Source: Saccharopolyspora elongata
GTDB taxonomy: Bacteria; Actinomycetota; Actinomycetes; Mycobacteriales; Pseudonocardiaceae
Assembly (NCBI RefSeq): GCF_004348985.1
Contig: NZ_SMKW01000001.1
Span: 124,001-188,000 of the forward strand
Length of the DNA: 64,000 bases
Reading direction: 5' to 3'
In this document: one piece after another, positions 8,314 through 18,454 of the stretch
Layout: every line of letters begins with the position of its first letter
Position numbering within the stretch: the first letter of the stretch is position 1
Notes under the pieces: generated by a model
Seen by the model: the letters and a program-made list of their open reading frames with translations, nothing else
Database searches by the model: none
What the model was told of the DNA's origin: nothing
Translations under genes and position numbers: made by a program

Positions 8314-9900
8314 TCAGGCCTTGTTGAGGCCCGGCTTGCCGTCTTCGACCACGAACGACGCCAGGGTTTCCACCGGAGCGCCCGGCTTCGAGACGTACGG
8401 GACCACTCGGTAGTCCGCCCGCAGCTCGCCCGCCGTGAACTTCGTCCGGATGTAGCCCCGCTGGTTGTTGTACAGGCGGACGTGCGGGTTCTCCGCCAGG
8501 TAGCCCTTCTCCTTGTTCGTCAGGTTCGGCGAGCCGTCGCCGCCGCTGGTGATCGACGTGGTCGTCAGCTCCGTGCCGACGATCTTGTCGCCGTCGTGGA
8601 TGTCGTTGGCCCAGTTGGTGTGCACGTCACCGGTGAGCACCACCGGGTTCCGGGTCTTCGCCTGCTCCCAGCCCTTGATGACGCGGGTCCGCGAACCGAC
8701 GTAGCCGTCCCAGGCGTCCGGGTTGTAGGCCTTGTCCGAGCCGTTGAGGTAATCGATCTCGGCGAACATGACCTGCTGGCCGAGCACGTCCCACTTGGCG
8801 TTGGAGCGGCGCAGGCCGTGCAGCAGCCAGCGCTCCTGCTCCGCGCCGGTGAGGCTGCGCTTCGGGTCCAGCCGGGCCGGGTCCTGGGTCGGGAACTTGT
8901 CGCCGCCGACCTGGTCGTCGCGGTACTGCCGGGTGTCGAGCATGTGGAACGTCGCCAACCGTCCCCATTGGACGCGGCGGTGCAGCCGGAGGTCGATGCC
9001 GTGCGGGATCTGCGCGCGGCGCAGCGGCATGTTCTCGTAGTAGGCCTGGAAGGCGGCCTTGCGGCGCTCCAGGAAGTTCGGCTGCGGGGTCTCCGGCTTC
9101 TCGTAGACCTCGTCGGCCCAGTTGTTGTCCACCTCGTGGTCGTCCCACACCACGACCCACGGGGCCACCGCGTGCGCCTGCTGCAGGTCCGGGTCGGCCT
9201 TGTACTGGGCGTGCCGCTGGCGGTAGTTGGCCAGCGTCTCGGTCTCCGGCCCGGCGTGGTCGCGCGGGTTGCCGCCCGGCGCGACGTAGACGCCGGCCTT
9301 GTACTCGTACTGGTAGTCGCCGAGGTGCAGCACCAGGTCGGGGTGCTCCTCGGCGAGGTGCCGGTAGGCGGTGAAGTAGCCGTGCTCGTACTGCGAGCAG
9401 GACGCGAACGCCATCGACAGGCTGGTCAGCGCGCCCGGCAGCGGCGCGGTGCGGGTGCGGCCGGTCGGCGAGAGCGAGCCCTCGGCGCGGAAGCGATAGA
9501 AGTACTCGCGGTCCGGGCGCAGCCCGAAGAGCTCGACGTGCACGCTGTGCCCCAGCTCCGGCGCGGCCTGCGCCTCGCCGCGCTGCACGACGCGCTTGAA
9601 GAGCTCGTCCTCGGCGACCTCCCACTGCACCGGGAAGGTCCGGTTCGGCATGCCGCCCATGCCGTCCTCGGCCAGTGGGTTCACCGCCAGGCGGGTCCAC
9701 AGCACGACGCCGTCGGGCGCGGGATCGCCGGACGCGACACCGAGCGCGAAGACCTCGCCCCGCCGGGCGACGCCGGCACCCGGCTGCGCGACCGCCGGCA
9801 ACGCGGCCACAGTGGACAGTGCGGCGGCACCCGCCAAAGTGCCGCCGAGCAACACGCTGCGCCGCGAGACGCCGGTGGGTTCAGACAAGACGACCTCCAT
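8314..9900 (-). CDS. phoD: Alkaline phosphatase D, Tat-exported
   Basis: A 528-residue PhoD-family phosphodiesterase/phosphatase. The N-terminus has a twin-arginine signal, SRRSVLLGGTLAGAAALS (about residues 13-30), followed by an Ala-rich stretch. A PhoD N-terminal beta domain follows (FALGVASGDPAPDGVVLWTRL, interrupted here: FALGVASGD at about 50-58 and VVLWTRL at about 64-70). The metallophosphatase core has LHLGDYQYEY, WDDHEVDNNW and LTGDVHTNW, the Asp/His ligands of the Fe-Ca site. It hydrolyses extracellular phosphate esters. A candidate PHO box lies 52-73 bases upstream, so phosphate limitation probably induces it. It is a single gene flanked by a terminator. Confidence 0.93.
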   Translation of the reverse strand: MEVVLSEPTGVSRRSVLLGGTLAGAAALSTVAALPAVAQPGAGVARRGEVFALGVASGDPAPDGVVLWTRLAVNPLAEDGMGGMPNRTFPVQWEVAEDELFKRVVQRGEAQAAPELGHSVHVELFGLRPDREYFYRFRAEGSLSPTGRTRTAPLPGALTSLSMAFASCSQYEHGYFTAYRHLAEEHPDLVLHLGDYQYEYKAGVYVAPGGNPRDHAGPETETLANYRQRHAQYKADPDLQQAHAVAPWVVVWDDHEVDNNWADEVYEKPETPQPNFLERRKAAFQAYYENMPLRRAQIPHGIDLRLHRRVQWGRLATFHMLDTRQYRDDQVGGDKFPTQDPARLDPKRSLTGAEQERWLLHGLRRSNAKWDVLGQQVMFAEIDYLNGSDKAYNPDAWDGYVGSRTRVIKGWEQAKTRNPVVLTGDVHTNWANDIHDGDKIVGTELTTTSITSGGDGSPNLTNKEKGYLAENPHVRLYNNQRGYIRTKFTAGELRADYRVVPYVSKPGAPVETLASFVVEDGKPGLNKA

Positions 9901-9951
9901 CGTTCGGGAAACGCCCCAACTCTCACCCCGAACGATGAAGGCACCCTGCCC

Positions 9952-9973
9952 ACCGGGTGATCAGCAAATGAAC
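9952..9973 (-). promoter_or_regulatory. Candidate PHO box (PhoP site) of phoD
   Basis: On the minus strand two adjacent 11-base units read GTTCATTTGCT and GATCACCCGGT. They match the Streptomyces PHO-box direct repeat (GTTCACC-type units) at most positions. The site is upstream of phoD in the same orientation, which fits Pho-regulon control. Confidence 0.55.
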
Positions 9974-9983
9974 AACCAGCACC

Positions 9984-10541
9984 TCACCGCGGCAACAACG
10001 CGGCGGGATCGACGGTCAGCTGAGACGGCGACTCCAGGTACATGGTCGTCGCACTTTCGGTGACCAGGAGATAACGCTCGTCCTTGAGCTCGTACGCGGC
10101 CAGGCTGATCGGCTTTTCGAGATCGACGATCCAATAGTTGGGAATCCCCGCCTCCGCGTACTCGGCGAACTTGAGGACTCGGTCGATCCTCCCCGAACCT
10201 GGCGAAACCACCTCGACCGCCAGCACCACGTCCGAAGCCTGATACCGCGCGGGATTCTCCTTGGCCAATGCGGTCGGGACGACGACGAGATCAGGAACTC
10301 GCACAGTGGCCAAGTGCTCGAACAGCACGACTTCGACCTCAGCCAACGCAACGAAGGACTTGGGCAGCTGTGCTCGCAACTGGTAGCCGAGTTCCATCAG
10401 TGCCAACTGGTGGAAGGACACCGGCCGAGGAGTCACGTGGAGGATCCCTTCAACGAGTTCAACGCGATGGCTGTTGTCCTCGGGAAGAGCGGCCCAATCT
10501 TCCAGGGACAGTAGGTGGTCCGGCCGCGTCACAGCGCTCAT
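9984..10541 (-). CDS. Uma2-family putative endonuclease (DUF820)
   Basis: A 185-residue protein with the PD-(D/E)xK-like Uma2 fold. Motifs are HRVELVEGIL, RVPDLVVV and VLAVEVVSPGSGRIDRVLKFAEYAEAG (split: LAVEVVSPGSGRIDR, then KFAEYAEAGIPNYWIVD), with the conserved Asp, Glu and Lys in order. The ATG at 10541 is preferred to the longer frame because GAGGAG lies 8 bases upstream. Uma2 genes are common in actinobacteria and cyanobacteria with no firm role. No partner toxin or transposase is adjacent. Confidence 0.8.
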   Translation of the reverse strand: MSAVTRPDHLLSLEDWAALPEDNSHRVELVEGILHVTPRPVSFHQLALMELGYQLRAQLPKSFVALAEVEVVLFEHLATVRVPDLVVVPTALAKENPARYQASDVVLAVEVVSPGSGRIDRVLKFAEYAEAGIPNYWIVDLEKPISLAAYELKDERYLLVTESATTMYLESPSQLTVDPAALLPR

Positions 10542-10633
10542 CGCGCACTCCTCCTCAGGCCAGGTACCGGTTACTTGGCTATTGTGCCCCACTCACCCAA
10601 CAGTGTCCCCGGTCAGCGCGTTGGACCGAAATG

Positions 10634-10673
10634 CAGCGGCGCCCCCGGCCTGGTTCGGTCGGGGGCGCCGCTG
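10634..10673 (-). terminator. Terminator of the glf-glfT2-PAP2-ubiA operon
   Basis: Perfect 14-bp inverted repeat, CAGCGGCGCCCCCG at 10634-10647 and its complement at 10660-10673, with a 12-base loop. It lies 12 bases beyond the ubiA stop on the minus strand. Confidence 0.7.
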
Positions 10674-10684
10674 TATTGGTCCTC

Positions 10685-11911
10685 TTACAGGTAGAACGCC
10701 AGGAAGAGGCAGCCGGCGAGGATCACGCCGAGGACCATCAGGACCTTGTCCTTCAGGACCACTTCCTCCGGCTCCCCGGCCACGCCCTTGTCGATGTCCA
10801 CCGCGTACCGCAGGATCGCGATCACCATCGGGATGATCGAGATCAGGCCCCAGCGGGACGACTCGTCCTCCTGGATGGCGTACGCCCACAGGGCGTAGCA
10901 CATGATCGTGATCGCCGCCGCGATCGCCCACACGAACCGCAGGTACGACGGCGAGTAGGCCTTCAGCGACTTGCGGATCTTCGCGCCGGTCTCCGCCGCC
11001 AGCTTCACCTCGGCGTAGCGCTTGCCCGCCACCATGAACAGCGAGCCGAACGCGACGATCAGGTAGAACCACTGCGTGATGACCAGGTTCGCGGCGGCAC
11101 CACCGGCGATGGCGCGCAGCAGGAAGCCGGACGCCACGATGCACAGGTCGATCACCGGCTGGTGCTTCAGGCCGAAGCAGTAGCCCAGCTGCACGGCGAT
11201 GTAGACCGCCATCACCGCGAGTAGCTGCATGCTGGTCACGGCCGAGATCAGCAGCGAGCCGCCGAGCAGCAGCACGCACACCGCGTACGCGATCGGCACC
11301 GGGATCAGGCCGGCGGCGATCGGACGGTTCCGCTTGGTCGGGTGCTGCCGGTCCGCCTCGACGTCGATCGCGTCGTTGACGAAGTAGATGCCGGACGCGG
11401 CCATCGAGAACACGATGAACGCGACGACCGAGTGCCACAGCACGCCCGGGTTGAGGATCTCGCCCGCACCGAACGGCACGGCCAGCACCAGGACGTTCTT
11501 CACCCACTGCTTGGGGCGCAGTTCCTTGATCAGGCCGGTGACCAGGCCCGCCGTGGTGCCCGCCTTCGCGGTCACCTTCGCGTGGTAGGCGTCCGAGGAC
11601 TTGTCCTTGACGTCGTCGGACTTGACCGGAGCGGCCTCCAGCACCTCGTCGCCGAACTCGGCGCCGATCGTGCCGTCCGCGTCCGCCTCGACCTCGGCCA
11701 GCTTGGCCTTCGCGGCCTTGTCGGCACCGGACTCGTCCGCGTCGGACTTGTCGTCATCGGACTTGTCCGCACCGGACTCGTCGGTGCCGGGCTTCTCGGT
11801 GCCGGCCAGCACCGCGTCGCCGACGGCGGCACCGTTGCTGCCTTCCGCCTCGGCCTCGGTCGAGGCATCGGGCTTCCCGGTGTCGACCTCGGTTTCGTTC
11901 TTGTCAGCCAC
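10685..11911 (-). CDS. ubiA: Decaprenyl-phosphate phosphoribosyltransferase (UbiA family) with acidic N-terminal extension
   Basis: A 408-residue protein. From about residue 128 it is a polytopic UbiA prenyltransferase with ELRPKQWVKNVLV and the Mg/substrate motif NDAIDVEADRQHPTKRNRPI (about 178-197), as in Rv3806c. That enzyme makes decaprenyl-phosphoryl-5-phosphoribose, the precursor of the arabinose donor. The first roughly 120 residues are a low-complexity Asp/Glu/Ala/Lys/Ser region with a near repeat of DESGADKSDDD, absent from the roughly 300-residue mycobacterial enzyme. No internal start would clearly remove it. The gene overlaps the PAP2 gene by 8 bases and is last in the operon. Confidence 0.9.
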   Translation of the reverse strand: MADKNETEVDTGKPDASTEAEAEGSNGAAVGDAVLAGTEKPGTDESGADKSDDDKSDADESGADKAAKAKLAEVEADADGTIGAEFGDEVLEAAPVKSDDVKDKSSDAYHAKVTAKAGTTAGLVTGLIKELRPKQWVKNVLVLAVPFGAGEILNPGVLWHSVVAFIVFSMAASGIYFVNDAIDVEADRQHPTKRNRPIAAGLIPVPIAYAVCVLLLGGSLLISAVTSMQLLAVMAVYIAVQLGYCFGLKHQPVIDLCIVASGFLLRAIAGGAAANLVITQWFYLIVAFGSLFMVAGKRYAEVKLAAETGAKIRKSLKAYSPSYLRFVWAIAAAITIMCYALWAYAIQEDESSRWGLISIIPMVIAILRYAVDIDKGVAGEPEEVVLKDKVLMVLGVILAGCLFLAFYL

Positions 11912-12476
11912 GGTTCCTCCGCCGTCTCATGAATCGCCGCACGCCCCACGCCACGGCACCGCCGAGCGCCGAACCGGCGACCACATCGCTCGGATAATGA
12001 ACCCCCAGGACAAGCCGGCTGACCATCATCGGCGGCACCAGCACCGGGGTCAGCTTCTTGCCCGTCATCCCGCCGTAGAGCACCGCGGCGGCCGTCGTGG
12101 ACGTCGCGTGCGAGGACGGGAAGCTCAGCTTGCTCGGCGTGCCCACGAGCACCTGCACCTCGGGGTCGGCGGGCCGGCGGCGCCGCACCACCCGCTTCAC
12201 CGCGATCGACGCCGCGTGCGCGGCGGCGACCCCGGCGGCGGCGGTCAGCCACTCGCCGCGGCGCTTGCGGTCCACCAGCGCGCCGACCGCGCCGATGGCC
12301 AGCCAGCCGCCGGCGTGCTCGCCGAACAGCGACATCGCCCGCGCGGTCTTCACCACCGCCGGCTTCGCCAGCGCGCCCTGCACCTTGCGCAGCGCGACGG
12401 TCTCGGGGGTGACCGCCGCCGCCGATGCCTCTTCAGCGAGTTCTTCGGGGGCGGTCGCCGTCGTCAGCTCTGCCAC
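11904..12476 (-). CDS. PAP2-family phosphatase (Rv3807c-like)
   Basis: A 190-residue membrane phosphatase carrying all three PAP2 motifs: KRVVRRRRP, PSSHATS and SRLVLGVHYPSDV. In mycobacteria the homologue between ubiA and glfT2 is proposed to remove the 5-phosphate from decaprenyl-phosphoryl-5-phosphoribose. The gene order here is the same. The GTG at 12476, with GGAGA 5 bases upstream, keeps it clear of glfT2; a start at 12536 would overlap glfT2 by 38 bases. Confidence 0.85.
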   Translation of the reverse strand: MAELTTATAPEELAEEASAAAVTPETVALRKVQGALAKPAVVKTARAMSLFGEHAGGWLAIGAVGALVDRKRRGEWLTAAAGVAAAHAASIAVKRVVRRRRPADPEVQVLVGTPSKLSFPSSHATSTTAAAVLYGGMTGKKLTPVLVPPMMVSRLVLGVHYPSDVVAGSALGGAVAWGVRRFMRRRRNRG

Positions 12477-12498
12477 ATCGTCTCCGGGTGAGTCGGGG

Positions 12499-14460
12499 TC
12501 ACTTCTTGTCGAAGACCTGTTTCCAGGACTCCGCACTGGTCAGCTCCGGCAGCGCGGCGCGGTAGGCCGACCGCAGCCGGCCCCACTCCTGCGCCAGCCG
12601 CTTGTAGTTCGCCAGCGCGCGCAGGCCGAGCCGACGGAACTCCTCCGGGTCGCGGCGCCGGAACGCCACGCCGCTGCCGTCGGCGTTCGACACGGTCGCG
12701 CTGTCCAGGTTGCCCAGCAGGAACCACCGTGCGGCGGCAGCGGGCACGTTCAGCTGGGGCCTGTCGGAGGCCGTCTTCGTCGGCTCCTTCAGGTTGTGCA
12801 GCAGCGCCTTGGACGCGCGGGCCGCGATCACCGCCGGGTTCACCGGCGGCTTGAGCAGGCCCTCGGCCATGATCGGGTCCGCCGACGGCGGCGGGAACTC
12901 GCGGGCCGACGGCAGCGTCTTGGCGTCGTCGTAGTCCTTGCGCAGCTCGCGGACCTCCGGCAGCGCCGTGCGCAGCGTCTCGAACAGCCCGTCCGGGCCG
13001 GCCATGAAGTCCTCGATCGCCTTCTGCTGGACCGCGACCGTGGAGTACTCCATCGACAGCAGGTGCCGGAGCGTGAGCTTCAGGCCCTGCTTGACGATGT
13101 TGGACTTGACTTCCTCCGGGCTGTGCAGCGCGGCCAGGATCAGCCTGTTGCGGGTGTGGAAGTACGCGGTCCAGTCCGTGGCGTCGTTCTTGTCGGTCCA
13201 CGGCATGTGCCAGATCGCCGCGCCCGGCAGCGTCACCGTCGGGAACCCGTGCCCGCCCGCGCGCAGGGAGTACTCGGAGTCGTCGTGCTTGATGAACAGC
13301 GGCAGCGGCAGCCCGGTGCGCTCGATGACCTCGCGCGGAAACAGGCACATCCACCAGCCGTTGTAGGTGGAGTGGATGCGCTGGTGCAGCTTGGCCGTCT
13401 TGCGCAGCGTCTTCTTGGCGAAGTCGTGGTCGGTGACCGCGCCCGGCGCGGCCCGCCAGATGCCCTGCGCGAGGTCGACGACCTCGCCCATGGTGTGCAG
13501 CCGCGAGCGGGCCTGCAGGTTGAGCATCTGCCCGCCGACGATCACCGGGTTCGACGCCGCGCGCGCGAACGCGTTCGCGCGGAGCACGCCGTCGGGCTCC
13601 AGCGCGATGTCGTCGTCGATGACCATGACCTGCTCGGCGTCCGAGTTGTGCACGCCCTCGTACATGACGCGGGTGAAGCCGCCGGAGCCGCCGAGGTTGT
13701 CCTGCTCGATGACGTGCAGCTTGTCGCCGATCCGGCGGGCGGCCTCGTCGAAGCCCTCGGTGTCGCGGATCTTCTGCGGGCCCTGGTCGGCGACCACGAC
13801 GCGCTCAACGACCGCCATCACGTCCGGGTCCTCGCCCAGCGTCTGCAGGGCGAGCACGCAGTCGGCGGGCCGGATCGTGGTGGTGCCGATCAGCACCTTC
13901 TGCTTGGGCAGCGGCACGTCGGTGGTCCACGCCGCCTCGTCGATCTCCAGCGAGGCGTCGTTGGTGAACAGGTCGAACCAGATCCAGCCGCCGTCCTCGA
14001 ACGGCGTCAGCGCCACCCGGAACTCCAGCGAGGTCCAGTCCGGGCTGTCGACCGGGCTGCCCTGCAGGTGGACGCTGTCGCCGTTGGCCTTCGAGCGGTA
14101 GACGTCGAGCCGACCGGCCCCCTTGACCTTCAGCCGCAGCACGACCTCGTCGACCTTGGTCCAACGCTTCCAGTAGCTGGCCGGGAAGGCGTTGAAGTAG
14201 GAGGCCAGGGAGATCTTGCTGTTCGCGGGCACCACCAGGCGGCGGCGCGACACGACGGTCGCGGAGCTGTTCAGCGCCGTGGGCTCGTCGATGTACAGCG
14301 GGCGCACGTCCAGCGGGTCTTCGCCGCGCGGGAACACGACGCGCTGCAGCACCTGCTCGGGCGCCACGTCGGCGGTCCCGGTGCGCATCGATGTCACGTC
14401 GCTGAGCTTGCTCTCGCCCGCGGCGGCGGCACGGTCCTCTCGAGGGGTCCGGTCGGTCAC
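12499..14460 (-). CDS. glfT2: Galactofuranosyltransferase GlfT2
   Basis: A 653-residue GT2 enzyme (mycobacterial GlfT2 is 637) that polymerises the galactan of arabinogalactan using UDP-galactofuranose on the cytoplasmic side. An N-terminal beta-sandwich domain (about 50-190) precedes the GT-A domain with LIGTTTIRPADCV, the metal-binding VIDDDIAL (about 278-285) and KHDDSEYSLRAGGHG and AIWHMPW (about 390-430), which carry the second acidic pair and the metal His. A C-terminal helical region follows. It starts immediately after the glf stop, 2 bases apart, in one operon with PAP2 and ubiA downstream. Confidence 0.95.
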   Translation of the reverse strand: MTDRTPREDRAAAAGESKLSDVTSMRTGTADVAPEQVLQRVVFPRGEDPLDVRPLYIDEPTALNSSATVVSRRRLVVPANSKISLASYFNAFPASYWKRWTKVDEVVLRLKVKGAGRLDVYRSKANGDSVHLQGSPVDSPDWTSLEFRVALTPFEDGGWIWFDLFTNDASLEIDEAAWTTDVPLPKQKVLIGTTTIRPADCVLALQTLGEDPDVMAVVERVVVADQGPQKIRDTEGFDEAARRIGDKLHVIEQDNLGGSGGFTRVMYEGVHNSDAEQVMVIDDDIALEPDGVLRANAFARAASNPVIVGGQMLNLQARSRLHTMGEVVDLAQGIWRAAPGAVTDHDFAKKTLRKTAKLHQRIHSTYNGWWMCLFPREVIERTGLPLPLFIKHDDSEYSLRAGGHGFPTVTLPGAAIWHMPWTDKNDATDWTAYFHTRNRLILAALHSPEEVKSNIVKQGLKLTLRHLLSMEYSTVAVQQKAIEDFMAGPDGLFETLRTALPEVRELRKDYDDAKTLPSAREFPPPSADPIMAEGLLKPPVNPAVIAARASKALLHNLKEPTKTASDRPQLNVPAAAARWFLLGNLDSATVSNADGSGVAFRRRDPEEFRRLGLRALANYKRLAQEWGRLRSAYRAALPELTSAESWKQVFDKK

Positions 14461-14461
14461 G

Positions 14462-15936
<1,475 letters not shown>

Positions 15937-17178
15937 TTGGCACGCGCACGTGATGGGCGGGTACTGCTGGTCGCGGCGGTGATCGTCGAGGTCCTCGCGA
16001 TCTGGTTCGTGCACTGGATCGACACCCGCGGCTACATGGACACCGAGATCTACCGGCTCGGTGCCCGCGCGTGGCTGAACGGTCTCCAGGTGTACGGCGC
16101 CGACCTGACGCCGGAGACGCCGGACTACGGCACGTTGCCGTTCATCTACCCGCCGTTCGCAGCGCTGCTGTTCATCCCGCTGACCTGGCTGTCGGTGGAC
16201 GGCGCGGTGGTGCTGGTGGCGGTGCTGTCGCACATCGCGATCCTCGTCACCGCCTACTCGCTGGCCCGCTCGTCCAGCTACCTCGCGCCGCGCGCCGGGC
16301 AGGTCGCGGTGGCCACGGCGGTGCTGATGCCGTGGTTCACGCTGATCGAGCCGTCCCGCGAGACGATCAACTACGGGCAGATCAACCTGGTGCTGATGGC
16401 GCTGGTCGCGGCCGACTGCCTGCTGCCGCGCACCCGGTGGCCGCGCGGGCTGCTGGTGGGCATCGCGGCGGCGATCAAGCTCACGCCGCTGGGCTTCCTG
16501 CTGCTTTTCCTGCTGCGCCGGGACTACCGGGCGATGGCCGTGACCACTGCCACCTTCGCCGCCACCGTGCTGATCGGGTGGATCGCCGCGCCGAAGGACT
16601 CGGCCGACTGGTGGCTGGACAGGATGCTGTCCACGGGGGACTCGTTCGGCACCGTCTACGCCGGCAACCTCACGCTGCGGAGCCTGCTGGCGAAGCAGTC
16701 GCTGACCGGGTTCGAGCTGAACTCGCTGTGGCTGCTCGGTTCGGTGCTGCTGCTCGTGCTGGCGGTGCTCGGCATGCGGTACGCGCTGCGGATGGACAAC
16801 GTGCCGCTGGCGCTGGTGCTCAACGCCGTGCTGGTGCTTCTGGTTTCGCCGATCTCCTGGTCCCACCACTGGGTCTGGGCCGGGCCGGCGTTGGCGCTGC
16901 TGTTCGCGATGTCGCTGCGGCACCGCTGGCACGGCTTGCTGCTCACAGTCGGGTTTTGCGCGCTGACGGTGCTCGTCGGTCCGCAGTGGTACCTGCCGAA
17001 CACCGAGGACCGCGAGCTGGACTGGACGTTCTCGCAGCAGATCGTCGGCAACGCCTACACGCTGATCGGCATCGGTTTCCTGATCGCCGCCGCGGTCGCC
17101 CACCTCCGCTCCCGGTCGGCCCCGGGCGCCCCGCAACTTCCATTGAAATCGAAGATCCGATTTCCATTGAAACCATAG
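15937..17178 (+). CDS. GT87-family polyprenol-dependent mannosyl/arabinosyl transferase-like protein
   Basis: A 413-residue membrane protein with about ten hydrophobic segments and an acidic pair after the first (GYMDTEIYRLG, about residues 32-42). The DUF2029/GT87 hallmarks FIYPPFAALLF (about 69-79) and NYGQINLVLMAL (about 146-157) are present. The family includes PimE mannosyltransferase and other GT-C enzymes acting outside the membrane. The proposed start is TTG at 15937. The last dozen codons (ending LKSKIRFPLKP) lie inside a dispersed palindromic repeat (17136-17188), so the C-terminus has apparently been rewritten by a repeat. Confidence 0.75.
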   Translation: MARARDGRVLLVAAVIVEVLAIWFVHWIDTRGYMDTEIYRLGARAWLNGLQVYGADLTPETPDYGTLPFIYPPFAALLFIPLTWLSVDGAVVLVAVLSHIAILVTAYSLARSSSYLAPRAGQVAVATAVLMPWFTLIEPSRETINYGQINLVLMALVAADCLLPRTRWPRGLLVGIAAAIKLTPLGFLLLFLLRRDYRAMAVTTATFAATVLIGWIAAPKDSADWWLDRMLSTGDSFGTVYAGNLTLRSLLAKQSLTGFELNSLWLLGSVLLLVLAVLGMRYALRMDNVPLALVLNAVLVLLVSPISWSHHWVWAGPALALLFAMSLRHRWHGLLLTVGFCALTVLVGPQWYLPNTEDRELDWTFSQQIVGNAYTLIGIGFLIAAAVAHLRSRSAPGAPQLPLKSKIRFPLKP

Positions 17179-17188
17179 AAGTTGTCCA
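17136..17188. repeat. Family E repeat copy 1 (degenerate), overlapping a gene end
   Basis: Contains TTCCATTGAAATCGAAGAT and GATTTCCATTGAAA in imperfect dyad symmetry with AACTTC/GAAGTT outer arms. It overlaps the last codons of the GT87 gene. A perfect copy lies at 17226-17273, and both are followed by TTGTCCACA. Confidence 0.7.
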
Positions 17189-17192
17189 CACC

Positions 17193-17223
17193 CTCCGGCG
17201 TGTCGTGTCCCGACACGCCGGAG
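17193..17223 (+). terminator. GC-rich hairpin between two family E copies
   Basis: Perfect 13-bp arms, CTCCGGCGTGTCG (17193-17205) and its complement (17211-17223), with a 5-base loop, 15 bases after the GT87 stop. Likely terminator of the GT87 transcript. Confidence 0.6.
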
Positions 17224-17225
17224 TC

Positions 17226-17273
17226 CCGCAATTTCAATGGAAATCGAAGATCTGATTTCCATTGAAATTGCGG
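17226..17273. repeat. Family E palindrome copy 2
   Basis: Two perfect 20-bp arms (17226-17245 and 17254-17273, containing TTTCAATGGAAATC and its complement) around GAAGATCT. It is followed by the same TTGTCCACA sequence as copy 1. It lies 128 bases before the amidase start. Confidence 0.85.
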
Positions 17274-17400
17274 AATTTGTCCACATCGGACGGCGGAGCG
17301 ACGTCACTCGTCCAGAGCAGTTGGGGCGGCGGCTGATCGGCGCCCACCGCATACTCGCCTCGCACAGCCCCGATCACCGCGCGGAAGCGAGGTATCGCCC

Positions 17401-18444
17401 ATGCGTCTCCGGTTGAGCGTTCCGATCGCACTGCTGCTCGCCTCCACCGCACTGCCCGCCACGGCGGAGCCCCCCGAGACCACCAGCACCCGAATCGCAT
17501 TGCGCGACACGCCGCTGACCCGCGACGCGACGCGGGAGGTGCACGCCGACCGCGCTTTCGACCTGGTCGGACTGACCTGGCGCGGTCCGGCGCCGGAGCG
17601 CATCGAGGTGCGCACCCGGACCGGTTCCCACTGGACCCCGTGGACGGCGCTGGAGCCGATCGACTCGGCTCCCGACCGCGGCACCCTGCAGGGCAGCGAA
17701 CCGCTGTGGACCGGCCGCGCCGACACCGCGCAGGTGCGGGCCCGCCGGGGCGGCGTCGACGTGACCGGTGATCTGGAGCTCGTCGCGATCGACCCGGGCA
17801 CGGCACCGGCCGCGGCGCCTCGATCGAACGCTCCCGGCCAGCCGCCGGTCGTCGGCCGCGCGCAGTGGGGCGCCGACGAGGCCCAGATGACCTGGCCGCC
17901 GGAGCGCACCGAGACCAAGGCCGTCGTGGTGCACCACACCGCCGGGACCAACGACTACGGCTGCCGCGAGTCGGCCGCCATCGTGCGGGCGATCTACCGC
18001 TACCACGCCGTCGAGTTGAAGTGGGGCGACATCGGCTACCACGCGCTGGTCGACAAGTGCGGCACGATCTTCGAGGGCCGCGCGGGCGGGCTGCGCGACA
18101 CCATCGTCGGCGGGCACGCGCGGGGCTTCAACCAAGGCACGTTCGGCGTGTCGATGATGGGCAACTACGACCGCGTCGTGCCGCCCCCCGAAACCGTCGA
18201 GTCGGTCGCGGCGATCAGCGCGTGGCGGCTGGGCACGGCCCGGGTGGCCGCGGACGGCCGCACCGAGCTGATCGCGGGGCCCGCGGGCAACTCGCACTTC
18301 CCGGCCGGCGCGGCGGTCCCGCTACCGACGGTCTTCGGCCACCGCGACGTCAGCAGGACGGCCTGCCCGGGTCAGCGCGGGTACGAGCGGCTCGACGAGA
18401 TCCGCGCCCGCGCGACGGCCCTGCAACGCGACAACCGGCCCTGA
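17401..18444 (+). CDS. Secreted N-acetylmuramoyl-L-alanine amidase (PGRP-type)
   Basis: A 347-residue protein with a Sec signal peptide (MRLRLSVPIALLLASTALPA, cleavage near TAEPP). The C-terminal half is a peptidoglycan-recognition-protein/amidase_2 domain. It starts at VGRAQWGADE (about 151-160) and has VVVHHTAG (zinc His, about 177-184), IGYHALVDKCGTIFEGR and VFGHRDVSRTACPG (second zinc His and Cys, about 312-325). It cleaves the amide bond between muramic acid and the stem peptide outside the cell. The N-terminal 130 residues contain the beta-rich region seen in related actinobacterial proteins. It stands alone, convergent with the TetR gene. Confidence 0.88.
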   Translation: MRLRLSVPIALLLASTALPATAEPPETTSTRIALRDTPLTRDATREVHADRAFDLVGLTWRGPAPERIEVRTRTGSHWTPWTALEPIDSAPDRGTLQGSEPLWTGRADTAQVRARRGGVDVTGDLELVAIDPGTAPAAAPRSNAPGQPPVVGRAQWGADEAQMTWPPERTETKAVVVHHTAGTNDYGCRESAAIVRAIYRYHAVELKWGDIGYHALVDKCGTIFEGRAGGLRDTIVGGHARGFNQGTFGVSMMGNYDRVVPPPETVESVAAISAWRLGTARVAADGRTELIAGPAGNSHFPAGAAVPLPTVFGHRDVSRTACPGQRGYERLDEIRARATALQRDNRP

Positions 18445-18454
18445 CACCCGGCGC

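Noticed and set aside
15937-18444. Biosynthetic gene cluster or genomic island
   Set aside because: No PKS, NRPS, integrase or transposase is present, and base composition and codon use are uniform apart from the small palindromes.
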